This document shows, one piece after another, positions 1 through 13,300 of a stretch of DNA of 64,000 nt. The notes beneath the pieces are model-generated. The model was given only the letters and a program-made list of their open reading frames with translations. It was not told where the DNA came from and did not search any database. Source of the DNA: Silurus meridionalis (taxonomy: Eukaryota; Chordata; Actinopteri; Siluriformes; Siluridae); assembly GCF_014805685.1 (NCBI RefSeq), contig NC_060893.1, positions 12,673,773-12,737,772 of the forward strand, given 5' to 3'. The stretch's first letter is position 1; each line of letters starts with the position of its first letter. The translations under genes and the position numbers were made by a program.

Positions 1-577
1 TTGAGAAATGTACTTAAGAGATAAATGCTTGAAAGCCTCAGGACTGCAATATTAGGAACCCGTGTGAAGATTAGGAGCCTGGAAGCTCAAGTTGGCTGGA
101 GCAAAGCTTAAAGGCCTCAGGATGGCAGGAATATATCTTTACTGCTCTGAATATCCTTATCATGCTGAAGCCTGATTTCTGGCTAAGCTAGAGGATAAAG
201 CATGGCTTTGAAGCAGCTTCACTGGACAGCTCAACTCACAGCTGAATAACAGAATGGCCAGGTGAACAACTTAACACTCTGCAATGAAGGTCATCGGTCA
301 TATTCCGTTATTGATAAGTTCTTTAAATGTGGCTGTGCTAAATAAATAAATAAACAAACTAATAAGTTCATTCATTAAAAAATCTCACAGTCTTGTCAGA
401 CGAAATGGTGCACTGACAAAGCAACATCGAGTAATAATAAAGCTTGTTTACAGAAAATACACAAATACAGTCACAGATAAACAACAATAAATATTGAACA
501 CAGGGTAAGAATATACAAGAGGTGAATTTAAAAAGGCAGAATAATGCTATATTCTTCCAGACAAGCACATATGCAGC

Positions 578-612
<35 letters not shown>

Positions 613-3369
613 ATATAAAAGATGAGAGAACAGGAAATTACCCCACAACATATTAAAGAAAATCCAAAGTTAATTATGTGGTCTCATGTGGCTTTTGTAC
701 TGACATAATGGGATTCCATTTGTTGTATTTACCTTGCTGAACTTTTGTGTTTGACAGACAAATGTGTTCAGAATTATTAATTTATGAGTGAACTGAGAGA
801 GAAGAGAGAGAGAGCAAAAAAAGATTGTCAGTTCTTTTTGGTTGCCAAACTCATATCTCACAGGATCCGGGTGTGCATACCTGTCTGTCCTGTTCAGTCC
901 TGTGTTTGATTTATAATATTTTGCAGAGGGCAGTGCTGCTTGGAAAGCCAAAGTTGGCATCGACAGCTGGGAGAGAGCAAGGACGAAGTGTATGAGTGGC
1001 AGACCCTGATCGGCCAGGAAGCTCAGGTCTGACAACCAGAGATGGATTTCAGGTTCCTCCTGCTTCAGCAGAGCGGTAGCTCATCTGTCACAAAACTAAG
1101 ATGGCCAAATGTACCCATCAGCCCTGATAGGAGCCCATGGCTGCTCTGCTTACTTCCCCCATCTAATACACACACACACACACACACCTCTGGAAATTTG
1201 ATTTGGATTCAAATAGATTAATGTTGTCAAGACATGAGATTATTGTGTAGATAATAGATTGATGTGAATAGTAAGCCTTATTGTAAGCTTGTGGTCTGCT
1301 GGCACTTTTATTGCGTGAAGTTGTATTGTGCATTAACGGTAATTGCTTCTCTTGTTTCTAGCAGGGGCATTTAAAAGCTAGCGGGATACTTATTTAGGGA
1401 GAGCAGAGCAAGATTATGTTAAGCAGAAAACTATTTAAATGTTGGTGTGTAAAAAAGTCAGAGTAAGGGAGGGAGAAAGAGAGATACTTATCTTGTATTC
1501 AAATACAAGAAAGAGAGATACTTATCTTGTATTCAAATACAAGAAAGAGAGATACTTATCTTGTATTCAAATACAAGAAAGAGAGATACTTATCTTGTAT
1601 TTGAATCAGAAGCACAGTTATCTGGTATAATTGTATGATTTTGTTGTATAAAGTAAGCAGTTGTGCTGTAAGCAGATTTTCTGGGACACACAAGTGGGGA
1701 AGGCAGAGGTCTCGTTCTATCTGTGTCACATGCACACATGTATACTTATGGAAGTTCCTTGTGTAAAATGCAGCAATGGCAAAAAGTTCCATTATTTCCG
1801 AAAAGGGGAACGCGATTGTGTGTTCTATTAAATCCAGCTTGTCGTTAATGGAACAAATAACTTCAGGCGGAATAATTCAATAAAGAGCAGAAGCTTTTTG
1901 CGAAGTATTTTTAATGACTCTTTATTATTAGACGCTAAAAGGTGCGAGCAGCGCCGCTTCATCGAAGGATGAAAGTATTTCGCTTCATTTACCCAAAACA
2001 AAGAACAAACATTACTCTGCATATTTATTTAATGGCACGGAAAAACAAAAAGTTGAAGCTATACCCGGCGATAAAGTGCTGCAGTGTGTTACACCCACAT
2101 CACGTAACTAATTTCTCACAACCACCTCACAACCCACATAGCAATTAATAGCTGTCAACATAAACATTATCTGTTGTCCTCCAGAGCAGGAGATGTGTGT
2201 GGTCGCGGGAAAACAGACGAGCACAGATGAGTTCGGAAAGTAGGGGTAATTGATCGTATTAAAAATGGCTAGTAAATTAGATCAGGCCCTCTTCCTTTTT
2301 ATTTCATACGCTTCCCTGCACTAACAAGCACATTGTTTTCCACCAGAGTTGCTTTTATTAGCGTTGATGGTGCGGAAACGGGTGATTGAGGTGTCTTGGA
2401 TGATGACATAATGACTGCGCTGAGCTGAGCATCTGTTCGACGGCGCTAAATCCATCGCTGTTCTCCTTTTGACTTGTGATGCGACCCAAAATCAATTGTG
2501 ACATGGAGGTGAAGGAGGCAAAGCGAAAAAAAAAAAAAGCCGGGCGTGTGTATGGAACTGGCTATACTACTCCAGTTAACAATCAATGGGAGCAGAATAA
2601 AAAGAGCTATTATTTCTATAAAGGCAAACAGCGGCCAGAACACTTTGCTGTTGCTCCTTATATCTGTGGCCAGAATTAGATTAAAGTTCCCATATGCACC
2701 ATTGGAAAAGTGCTGCTACAGCGGACTGGAGTACAACGATACACAGGGGACGGCAGGTCACATACGTGTCAGTACAGCAAAGTCAGCAAGGTGAGTGTGT
2801 GTGTGGTCTGTTTAGTAGAATTAACCATACTTACTGTATGCTAAATAAAAAAATAAAAAAAATACATTATTTATTAATCACTGGTAACTGCTGCATATAT
2901 CTGAGTTTAGATGTTGCCACTGAACAAAACCTTTGTGTTGCAGTATTGTGTGTTTTTATACTAGTTTTTTTGTACTTCCTACAATCCCCCAAGAACCCCA
3001 AGCTGTGATTTTTTACTGTACTGTGAAATTAATTTGGTCTGTCCAGATGATTAGTGGAATTTAAGGCATGTCATTTTTTTTGCCATTCTGAGCAAAAACT
3101 CAAAAGAACCATCATCATCATCATTCTCACCAGCAGGTTAAATAAATGTTCCAGCACAGACATAAAAAAGGGGGATTGTTGATACATTTAAATGATTATG
3201 ACTAGACCTATTTACACAGCAATTCAAAACATCATGGACACATTAACAGATGTAATGAAAAACAGGACTATACTAATATGAGTGCCCTTTACATATACAA
3301 GCGTCCCAAGTCAAAACATTGAAAAATAATCCATTTTTGTTCTATTGAGTTGTTACAGTTCAGGCAAAG
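1..3369. other. intergenic DNA downstream of trim44
   Basis: No exon with homology or convincing splice sites was seen. It contains short (CA)n tracts (577-612, 1168-1187), a 34-bp minisatellite (1483-1604) and an A-rich run near 2528-2538. The open frames here (for example 670-1035 minus) look like chance frames in AT-rich DNA. Confidence 0.6.
1483..1604. repeat. 34-bp minisatellite, about 3.5 units
   Basis: Units start at 1483, 1517, 1551 and 1585 (the last partial). The copies are essentially identical. Each complete unit contains CTTGTATT-CA-AATACAAG, a perfect 8-bp inverted repeat with a 2-nt loop, followed by an AAGAGAGAGA-type purine run. A unit of 34 bp is not a multiple of three, so the open frame across it is not a repeat protein. 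Confidence 0.93.
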
Positions 3370-4309
3370 ACATTCCATGTTAAAAATAGACATTTATTTT
3401 AAAACTTTGGTGTTTTTTTTCTATTCTGTCTGTCTTGCATCAAACTCATTTGTAGTGTTTTTTTATCAAACAGATTTTTAAACCATTCTGCAATATAGAA
3501 GATATATATGGACAAGATACATTTCCAACCTTTTTTTACACTCTTTCATTTTGCTGGCTCCTGTGAAGCCATGATCAACAGGAGAATGCAGGGTTTTTGA
3601 TTTAGGAAAATGGCACAGCAAGAGAGAGCAATATCAGCTGTGATTCATGGGAAGGGAAGGGATTGCATTTCGCTCTCCTACGTCAATCAGTGCGACCAAT
3701 CGTGGGCACTTAACACTTTCATCTAAATGTGTTACGTTGCCCTGTGATGCATGAACAGTCATTTGAAAAGATGAAGTGTCTGGCTTCATGTGTCTAAAAA
3801 AGCTTGTGCTAGTCTCTAAAAAAAAAAGCATGTTTTAGAGTTCTTACTATGTGGTTGGTAGCTGTAATGTGACAGGGCATAATGTACTTAGCTGGTGGAA
3901 ATTGGGAGAAAAACAAACAACAACAAAAAAAAAAACCCCAGAGTTAATAAACTATAGACTACATGTTTGTGTACTTGGTTGGGTTTTCACATTTCAAAAA
4001 ATCTAGCACTATAATCGCAACAAAATATACAAGTAAAGGCAAATTGGATTTGGTTTACATTTCCCACTTTCATTTCATGTCATTCAGCAGCAAATCTTCA
4101 ACGGAGTGTCTGACTGGTACTGAAGACAACCTTTGATTGCAATCAACTCCATTCAATGTATCCTCTTCCTCAGGAGAAGAGAAGCACCAAAGACTGAACA
4201 GAAAGACTGAACTTAAAGGTAGTTTCAGAAGCTAAATAGACAGACAGTCCACTCCAATGTACCAGTTCATTAGAATAAGGCAGAATATAGCAGAACACTT
4301 CTATTGCTG
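3370..4309 (-). other. trim44: probable trim44 3' UTR and poly(A) signal
   Basis: Going downstream from the stop on the minus strand, the first AATAAA is the complement of 3393-3398 (context AAAATAAATG), so cleavage would fall near 3370-3380. No coding frame or recognisable mobile element interrupts the stretch. The exact end is inferred; later signals (for example near 2868) could be used instead. Confidence 0.45.
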
Positions 4310-4388
4310 TTATGGTGCATGGCCCATGAAGTCTTCTCTATCTCCATAGTCTTGATTATCCTGAGGGTCTCGCTGCTGAGCAGGTAAT
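4310..4388 (-). CDS. trim44: trim44 last coding exon
   Basis: The acceptor is TTTGTCTTATAG/ATTACC. Continuing the frame from the microexon gives [12 protein letters not shown]...EDFMGHAP and then TAA at 4310-4312. This is a short hydrophilic tail unlike the mammalian C-terminus. The exon lies in a stretch of less repetitive sequence at the far end of a 26-kb intron. A plus-strand LINE begins about 80 bp upstream of this acceptor. The call rests on exact phase agreement and a short, clean tail; transcript data could move it. Confidence 0.62.
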
Positions 4389-7300
4389 CTATAAGACAAA
4401 GAGGCACAAAGAAAAAACGTTTAAATCTTATGTAAAGGTCAGTCATTCATACATTTTTAATTTGATGATCCAAGATGGTGGCACTGCAGTTGCATGCAGC
4501 GAACCTCTCTGTGCTTTTCGCGTCTTTAGCCCAACTTTTTCAAGTACATGGACACCTGAGACGTCTGGGTTCGTGTATACAGTATGACTGCCAGACGCTG
4601 TTACAGTACAGAAATCATGCAACAACCAATCTTCATGATGATGTACTCAATAAACTTTATGACCTCGGCTTGCTGCGACCTCGACACGAAAGACCAGGCC
4701 CCCAGTTCTCAGCGTCGCCTAATGCTGGGGGCCAGGAGAGGGGATGTCAGAAGCGGTGCTCGAGAAAGCGAAAGCTCCCTGGACAATAAATTGACCACGC
4801 AGCGTCACACAGAGTTTAGAGACTGCTGCGTCTTTGTTTTCAGGAAGACGTGGTTCAGCGTCAGAAGTCAGTCGGACGCCGCCATTCAGCTAAACGGGCT
4901 AGCTAGGTTCCGTGCTGACAGAAATGCAGCTCTGTGCGGATAGACTCGTTGTGGTGGAGTGTGTGTTTATATAAATGCGGAATGGTGCAAGAAATCTGTG
5001 CTTGTCTCCCGCTACTGCTCATCACTAGTGTGACTGTAAGATGCATTTTATTTACCACAGGAATTCACCACTGCTTTCATTGTCGGAGTGTACATTCCCC
5101 CAGCGCTAATGCTAAGAAGGCACTGTGTTAACTCTATGGGGCTATTAACGACCTGCAGAATTCTCACCCAGACGAACTGTTTAATATCGCCAGAGATTTC
5201 AACCATGCAAATCTCAAATCAGTACCCCATAAAATCCATCAGCATGTGGACTTTGCAACGAGAGGAGCGAACACGCTGGATCTTGTTTACACAAACATCC
5301 CCTGCGCATACGGTGAGCCCCACCCCCATCTCGGCTACTCTGACCACTTCAATTTTATGCTAATTCCAGCATACAGACGGCTCGTCAGAGGCTCTAAACC
5401 AATTCTGAAACAGGTAAAAACCTGGTCAGCAGGACCCATCTCTGCCCTTCAGGACTGTTTTGAGAACAACTGGCCAGCCAGGAAGACCACCCCCTCCCAA
5501 CGACCAGGCGCTCTGCTTAACCATGGCTGAAGTGAGGAAAACTCCAGCAGAGTTAACTGCCAAAAGTCTGCTGGACCACACAGCATTCCTGGGCTCAGAT
5601 AATGTGCAGAACAGCTAGTGGTTGTCTTTACTGACATCTCCCTGAGCAGCGCCATTGTTCTTCTGTGCCTCAAGACAACGACTATCCCCCCTGTACCAAC
5701 GAAGTCTACAGTCTCCTGCCTCAATGACTATGGTTTTGTCCCACTCACACCCATCGTATTGTAGTGCTTCTTGAGGCTCGTCATCAACCCTCTCGAAACA
5801 CTACACCAACCTCACCAACCTGGACAATAAGGACACATATGTACGAATGCAGTTTATGACTTCAGTTCAGCATTCAACACTATCATCCCTCAGCACCTGA
5901 TTGAGAAGTTGAACCTACTGGGCCTTAACCTCTCGCTCTGCAACTGTATCCTAAACCTCCTGACTGGGAGACCTCAGTCAGTCCCGATTGGGAACAGCAT
6001 CTCCAGCAGCACCACAGTGAGCACTGAGGCCCCTCAGGGCTGTGAGCTCAGCCCACTGCTATTTACTCTGCCTATTTACGACTATGTAGTAATGCACAGC
6101 TCTAAGACATCATAAAGTTCGCGATGACACAACCGTGGTGGGAGGTGGAGGTGAAACAATTAACAGTCTGGTGTAGAGCCAACAACCTGTCTTTGAACGT
6201 TGAAAAAAATAAAGAGATGTTTCTTGAGTTTAGGAGAGCACAGAGCGGCCAATCTCCACTGACCATCGATGGATCCTCTGTGAGGATCGTAAATAGCACA
6301 AAATTCTTTGGTGTTCATCTGGTGAAGAACTTCACCTGGCGACTAAACACCAGCTTCATTATCAAGAAAGCCCAGCAGCATCTCTATTGAGAAGCCTGAG
6401 GAAATGCCACCATCCTAACCTTTTAGTGAGGGACCTTTAAGTGCATCCAGAGCAGCTGCATAACTGCCTGTTTTAAGAATGGCACTGTCTCGGAACGCAG
6501 GACCCTACAGGAGATAGTGAGGACAGCCGAAAAGATCAATGGAGTCTGGACATTTACACCACACGCTGGATCTGCTAAGCTAACGGTATAGACGACACAC
6601 ACCCCTCAAACACACTTTTCACTCTCCTACTATCAGGAAAGAGGTTCTGAAGCATTCGGCCCCTTAAATCCAGAAAGTGCAACAGCTTTTTCCCTCAAGT
6701 CATCAGGCTCCTGAACACACAGAACTGAACTGGAACTGAAACTGGAACTGAAACTCACACCCACACACTCCCTCAACTGTGTGTTACTGCGAGTGTACAA
6801 CCTGAACTCAAATGCACACTCAATACTCAATTCAATTTATACACATCCATGCACCACCCATATTATAGAATAATCATATTATACTGTTTACATGCTGTTT
6901 TGCACTACATTGTGTTGATGTTTACAAGTACACTCGTGTTTACAGTTCTCTTTTGCACATTGTACTGTAGAACATATACAGCAGGTTTACTGGTCGGTGC
7001 TATTGTGTTTTGGATATTTGTCCCACACTGTGTTGTACTGTCTGCTGCAACATCTTTTGTCTTGCACTGTTTAAACACGGTTGCACACAATGCACTTTAT
7101 GTGGCTAGTGCAACTTACTTAGTCCTTAGCTCTGTGTTCTGTTATGTAGCTCTATGTTGTGTGATGTTGCTCCATGTTGTTTTATGTAGCACCAGGCTTC
7201 TGGAGAAACATTGTCACGGTGTACTGTGTCAGCTATATATGGTTGAAATAACAAAAAAGCTTCTTGACTTGATTAATAGATCATTAAAGAGAACTAATAA

Positions 7301-10300
7301 ATCTATTTGCTAAGGAAATCCTCTTGTTCCATACTGGGCTATTATTTTTCTGAAAGTTTGCCTACAAGCTTTTCTTAGACATTGCAATTTAAAACACATT
7401 ACCTAACCATTTTTACTGGGAGTAATAAAGCATAAACATTGTTTTGCTGCTCTATTGTGCAAACTTCCTATCGCAAACTTCCTCTGGCCTTCGGGTCTTT
7501 TAAAACATTCTTTGTCCCCATTTCCGCTCCTAGTTTCATTCTCTTTAATCCTCCTCCTCTTTTTTGATGAAGTGATGTTGAAAGTGCCTGGCTGATTATC
7601 AAAGCCACTAATCAGAGCAATCCGATCTTTACATTTCTCTTATCCAATGTGCAAACGATTCCATTCTCATGGAAAACGTCTTGGAATCTGGTATTTGGCT
7701 TTAACTGCACAGCTCTAAAGAGAGAGAGAACGAGAAAGAGAGAGAGAGAGATACATAGTGTCCCTCCCTTGTACAAGGCTCAGAGTCAGATATGGCATCT
7801 CTCTCCTCCTTTCTGACTCTCTCACTATCCCCTCAACCAGACACTAATTATATCCTTCCATGACCAAACTGACAAACACCCCAGGCTCTGTCTCTTCACA
7901 CTGCTCTATTTTTCATCTGCGCTCTTCCTCCCAGCATTACTGTTCTCTCTTGCCCACATTCAGTGCCCCTCTTGTCCTACTCAGCTTCGACTTTGCTGCA
8001 TTTGCATTTTATGCAGATACACTCGTGGTTTGTGCATTTGTAGTTTGTGCATGTCATATCCTAGTATTAGTAGCCAAGTAAGTGTGTAGCCAAGACTTTG
8101 GAATTCCAGCTATATTTCCTTTGTATTAGTTTAAGACTAGTACTCTTATTGTACTGACCCTGTTCAGGCAGAGAATAGATAAGAATAGACAATCAATGCT
8201 GACTCAGCTTTGGCCTTGCACTGCATTTTACAATCCCGGTTTGGTGAAAGTCCTGCACAGTTCATCCCCCCACTTATACACCTTACTTTACCATGACTTC
8301 CTTCATAAACAGCAGATGTGCTTGAGCACCAAAATCAGCAAACTGTGCAGGACTGAAATCAGGGAATCCCATTAGGGAATCCCCCTTGAGATTTGCACTC
8401 TAAACGTTTCACAAAGTGATGCCTAAACTTCTCTATAACCCATGACCTACCACAGTGGACACTGTTTGAATATGTAAGCATATTTTCATATTCAGCTCAC
8501 AGTACTATTGATCTGTTTGTTCAAGTAGTGCAAAAGGATTTATATATTATTGGCTCTTGGTTTTACACCCAACATAGCAGAAGCATTGTCTTTTAAAGGA
8601 GAAAATCAGGGTTTTATTTAATTATTAATCTTAGACCATTGCCAAAACCAGTACAGGGAATTTATTTTATAATTCAGTGCTGGAAATATGGTCTACAGCC
8701 AGACAAGTCTGTATTTTCCAGACTGAATTCATAACCATGGTGAAATAAATAACTTATGTATCCCACCTCTGGTGGCAAAAGTGCAGATCACAGAGGGCTA
8801 GAAATAAAGAGTGATATATGGAAGAATTGTTTCTGTGCCTATGTGTTTCTACGACTCAATATTCTGAGAGACGGCATTCTTGGCACTGACTAGAGGCAGC
8901 TTTTTTTTATTTATTTTTTTAGCATGCATGACTTCATAAGCTTTAATGTATTCGATGCATTAATGAAGGTCAATCATGCCCTTTGATTTGAAGTCCAGAT
9001 GGCTGAGGGACCTTGCGTGGATAACTTCGATGGAGATAACCGGGTAGGGTGCAGTTGCAGGGTAATGAGGCATAACGGACAGGTCTGGTAGACATGCTCA
9101 TTGAAGGAGAAGAGGGTCAAAGGATGCCGTAGTGTCTCTAATTTTCCTCATTTCTATTTACCAGGTAAATGTGAAATATCCTGTCAAAATATATTACTGT
9201 TGGCCAGGCAAAAAGAGGCTACAGAGAAATGTTCATCATTTCTGGCACTTTTAATCCCTTGTTCTTTCTCTCCAAGACGCAGTTTAAATTGTCCTGCTTT
9301 TGCTCTTTTGCAGGCTGTACTTGATATGGCCTTAACATTTATAGCTACAGTTTCCCCAAAGAGATGATAGTCCGCTTTCAGATTTTGATTCCTTAGATTT
9401 GATTTTCTGGAATGATGTACAACCCAAATTTTCCGATTTTTGAAAGACAAAAGTAGTTCTTTAAATGCAAATGGTCAATCAGCTTCATCTGTGTGGAAAT
9501 GAGCTCCTGCCCATCAGTCGTTTACTGACATGGCATATGCATGCGAGATGTGCCAATTTTCCCCGTCCGCATCTCAGTTATATGAAAGACACCCTAATTT
9601 ATGCAGGTGATGTTTGTGTTATGGTGAAAAGGAAAGCAATAAAAGGAAAGCATTCAACAGACCACAGTTATTAAATATCTGAGGGAATAAGTTAATCGAG
9701 AAGGGAACGAATACATTCCACTGAAGCTGAAATGTCAGGACGTGCGTGTGTCTGAGGTTGGTGGAAAAAAAAAAAACTGTCCTTTCGAACGGCTCAATAA
9801 ATAAAAGCTCAGCACAAAATGAAAGATTGGAAGAACAGCATTTTGGCTTTTGCAAGTCAACTGTATTGATATTGACCATTTATTGATTGCTGTATTAAAC
9901 TGTATGTATAGCATGTATAGAAATTGTTACGGGAGTAAGCCTTCTACCAATCTTCCCAAAAACAGAATTTAAAATACTGTGTTTTAGTATTTAATTATTA
10001 TCTTTTAAATCAGTAGATCTGATTATTTATAGCTTTTTTATTATAAAATTATTTAATTTTCCATCCCATGAAATAAACAAATACTTATCACAAATAAAGA
10101 AATCAGCAGAAAAAAATGGACATTTACAATTTCAGACTGTCTAAATAACAAAAGATTGCAGTGTTTAGTGTTCTTATAAAATGTAGTAACAACTTTAAAA
10201 AGCTATGAATCCAAGGGTGTTTGAGCAGCTCGCCTGCCCAGGAAGCCTTTCAGTGCATCTATGAACAAATGTGGCTGTTTTTAAAATATTCCTCTGGGAT

Positions 10301-13300
10301 GAATAAACTAACTAACTAACTACTAATCAAGACCTTATAAGATGATACAGAACTGCATCTGCACGTTGTGATTCACATTCAGAAAAAGCATGCTAGGTCA
10401 AAAAATTATATTACAGTAATCTCCAAACCTAAGTGGACAAATAATTACCATTACTTGCATTACTACGTTCTATTTTGACCGCTCAGCACTGTTTAGCACT
10501 GACTTTATAGTATACAGTAAACCCCCGATAATTCGAGGTTTAGAAAATTTGCAGGTTCTCATTTGGATTTATATAACAGCATTGCGGATGATCTATTTGC
10601 AGAAATCCGCAGGGGGACCGAATGTTCCGAAACGTTAGGAATAACATTTTAAACCAGGTTTTTGTATTAAAATGACATAATTGTGTAGATCAATTCACCA
10701 AGGTACCATAGGGGCTGCGTCCAAAATTTGTGGATTTTCGGGAACTCACTAAACGTCGTGAGTTTTGGGGGGCCACTGTATATTGATGGCATAGATATAA
10801 TTTTGATTTATAATTGTGCTATAATCTGGAAGGGTTTCTTTTTGAGTATGGTTCCTCTTGAGGATTTGCCAAAGTCGTGTCTGGTTGCTCCTCAGGCATA
10901 AAGATTATGCAAAATCTATATCCGTATTTCTGTTTTGCTGCTTTGTGGAAATGTTAGTTGTTAAAAGTGCTATACATAAGGGCCGATTTCTCCCTTTTCG
11001 ATGCAGTTCCCTGAATACACTCCAGTATGCAGAGTACAAACAGAACTTTGCAACATACTACCTGATTATAGTGTATTTAAAAAAAAAATGAAATAAAAAA
11101 GGCTGAACGGGAATAAAGCCTGTGTGCAGCAGTGCTTTAACAATCATGCTATGGCTAATTAAATACTTCCCATTTGCAAAGCAGCAATAGCCCTTTGATG
11201 AGCTCCAGTGCAGCTACTTACTGCTGATCAGAGGCGAATCAGGGTGGGCCAGATTAGGGGAAGCTGATCCTACAAATGCCTGGTCACTAATCAGAGGAAG
11301 TGCCTAATGGTTTCTGATATACCGTAGCCCTGTGGGGACAACCCCTAGATTTCCAGATCTTTTAATAGTCTCAGCCTCGTTTTTTCCCCGACAATATCTG
11401 GCGCATTTGTAGTTTATCATTGCGAGACAGACCAGAAATTCAAAATGTACTAAGAAAGCACAGAAAACTGGTTTATTTATGAATTTTGCCGTGGAAGATT
11501 TTGTGCTATCAACAGCCAATGCAAAAATCATAAATGTTGTACGAAGCATTTATAAATTTCTGCATATTCTGCATCGTTATTTGGTAATTAAGCTCTAACC
11601 ATGCATATGTTCTCCATTCAGATACAGTATTTATTATATATCATAAAAATTTATAGAATCATTTATTATAATCATAATAGAAGAAGAATTTACAGCTCTA
11701 TGTTTTGTGCTACCAACATAGTGAATGTAGATCAAAGTCTCTGCGTCATAGTGTGCATTGATACGCTGATCATTAAGAAAAAAAGGGAAAGTGATTCCCC
11801 TTTATAGGTCAATCATATTTAAATTGGACTTGGGCAGAGGTTGAGTAGAAAGAATGACCTTTTACAGTATTGGTTCAGGATGAGAAAAATGTGTGGGGAA
11901 AAAAAAACCAAGATAAGAATCTATTTGATAATGCATGGATACTTTTGTGTTCTTCCCCCAGGTTTCTTTCAGGTTCTCTGGGTTTCTCTTACCTCTCAAA
12001 AACATCCCTGTAGGTAGACTGGGGACTCCGTCTATGAAATAGTGTGTGCAACATCCCATTCTACTATATTCCCTCATCACTTCCAGTGTTCCTGGAATGA
12101 ACTTTTGACACCTCAGTTCTGAGCAGTGAGTAATTAAGATGAATAAATGTATGAATAAAAGCATTCTAACATAACAGCAAGTTATGTAGGAACATATTTT
12201 CCTTTATTTCTCTCAGTACAATAAAAGCTTATCTGTAGTAATTACATAGATTATTTGTTTAAAGAGAGAGCAATAGTTTAAGCTGAAATAAAATTGTACG
12301 GAACAAGAGACGATTAAACAGCTGAGAAATAATCTGGAAGAATCAGTAATCAATTCCAGGTTGACCCGATAGTCGGAACCAGAGCAGCTATTTGAGGCAT
12401 GATGGGTGATTTGACAAATCGGAGTGATTTTTAAGCAGCTTCAGAGTTAATTGCTGTTGTCCTTCATGGCTTTCTCTCACTATTTCCGATTTGCACCGCT
12501 CGATATAATTTCCTTCGTTTATGTGGCAGACCTTCGCTGGAGGTCTGTAATTTAGATTTCATCTAACGTGTTACAGCAGCTGGGAGGCCCAGAGCTGTCC
12601 CCAGACTTTACGCCTGATTGTGCTGCCGCAGCTCAGAGATTCAGCATGGGAACGCTGCTAGCAGAAAAGAGAGCAAGCAGAAAAAGCACACAGAAATGGA
12701 TAACAAATGCAGTGGAAGTACTTTGCATACTGAGGAAATGGATTCAGCAAGGCTGATGTAATCTAAAGTAGAAGGAGGTGCAAATAGCAATAATAATATG
12801 CAGTTTTCTAGTGGAGGGGAAAAAAAAAAAAAGCCCAGACTGGAAGATAGGATTAGATTAAAAAAAAAAGTAGTGTCTTTAGTGAAAAACCGAGACTATT
12901 GAATAATTTACAACACAAACTGTTCTTGGACTGCTGCTCGCATTCACTCACATCTATTGCCAAGCTCTGCTCCATCTCCTCAGCACTGAAAGCAGTGACC
13001 CTGCATAATCCTAACCTTAAGTGACACATTTTGGCACATTTAAGTTTGAAGGATGTATTTGTATTCACATTGCCACATCTGTCCAGTCTGTGTCAAGCCA
13101 GACACTCTATGTAGAAGTGTGAATTCGTGTCATTGTCTAGATGCATGCTACAGGCGGAGCGAGCAAAAATGACAGACTAATAAAAACAGGAAAGTCGCGA
13201 CTTCAGGGGAAAAAACATCATCTGAGGAGGTTGATATCACACATAGCCACTCATCTCCTGCTGACATAATTCCCTCCTCATCCCTCGCTCACAAAAAGAC

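Noticed and set aside
670..1035. 121-codon minus-strand frame
   Set aside because: No recognised motif, no supporting splice sites, and no similarity to neighbours; treated as chance.
1483..1604. Short palindromic repeats resembling a CRISPR array
   Set aside because: Units are contiguous with no unique spacers; it is a minisatellite in vertebrate DNA.
6849..7313. 154-codon open frame, hydrophobic and Cys-rich
   Set aside because: It lies in the 3' UTR of the L2-type LINE; TTGCACT/TGTGTT-rich DNA gives Cys, Val and Leu codons by composition.
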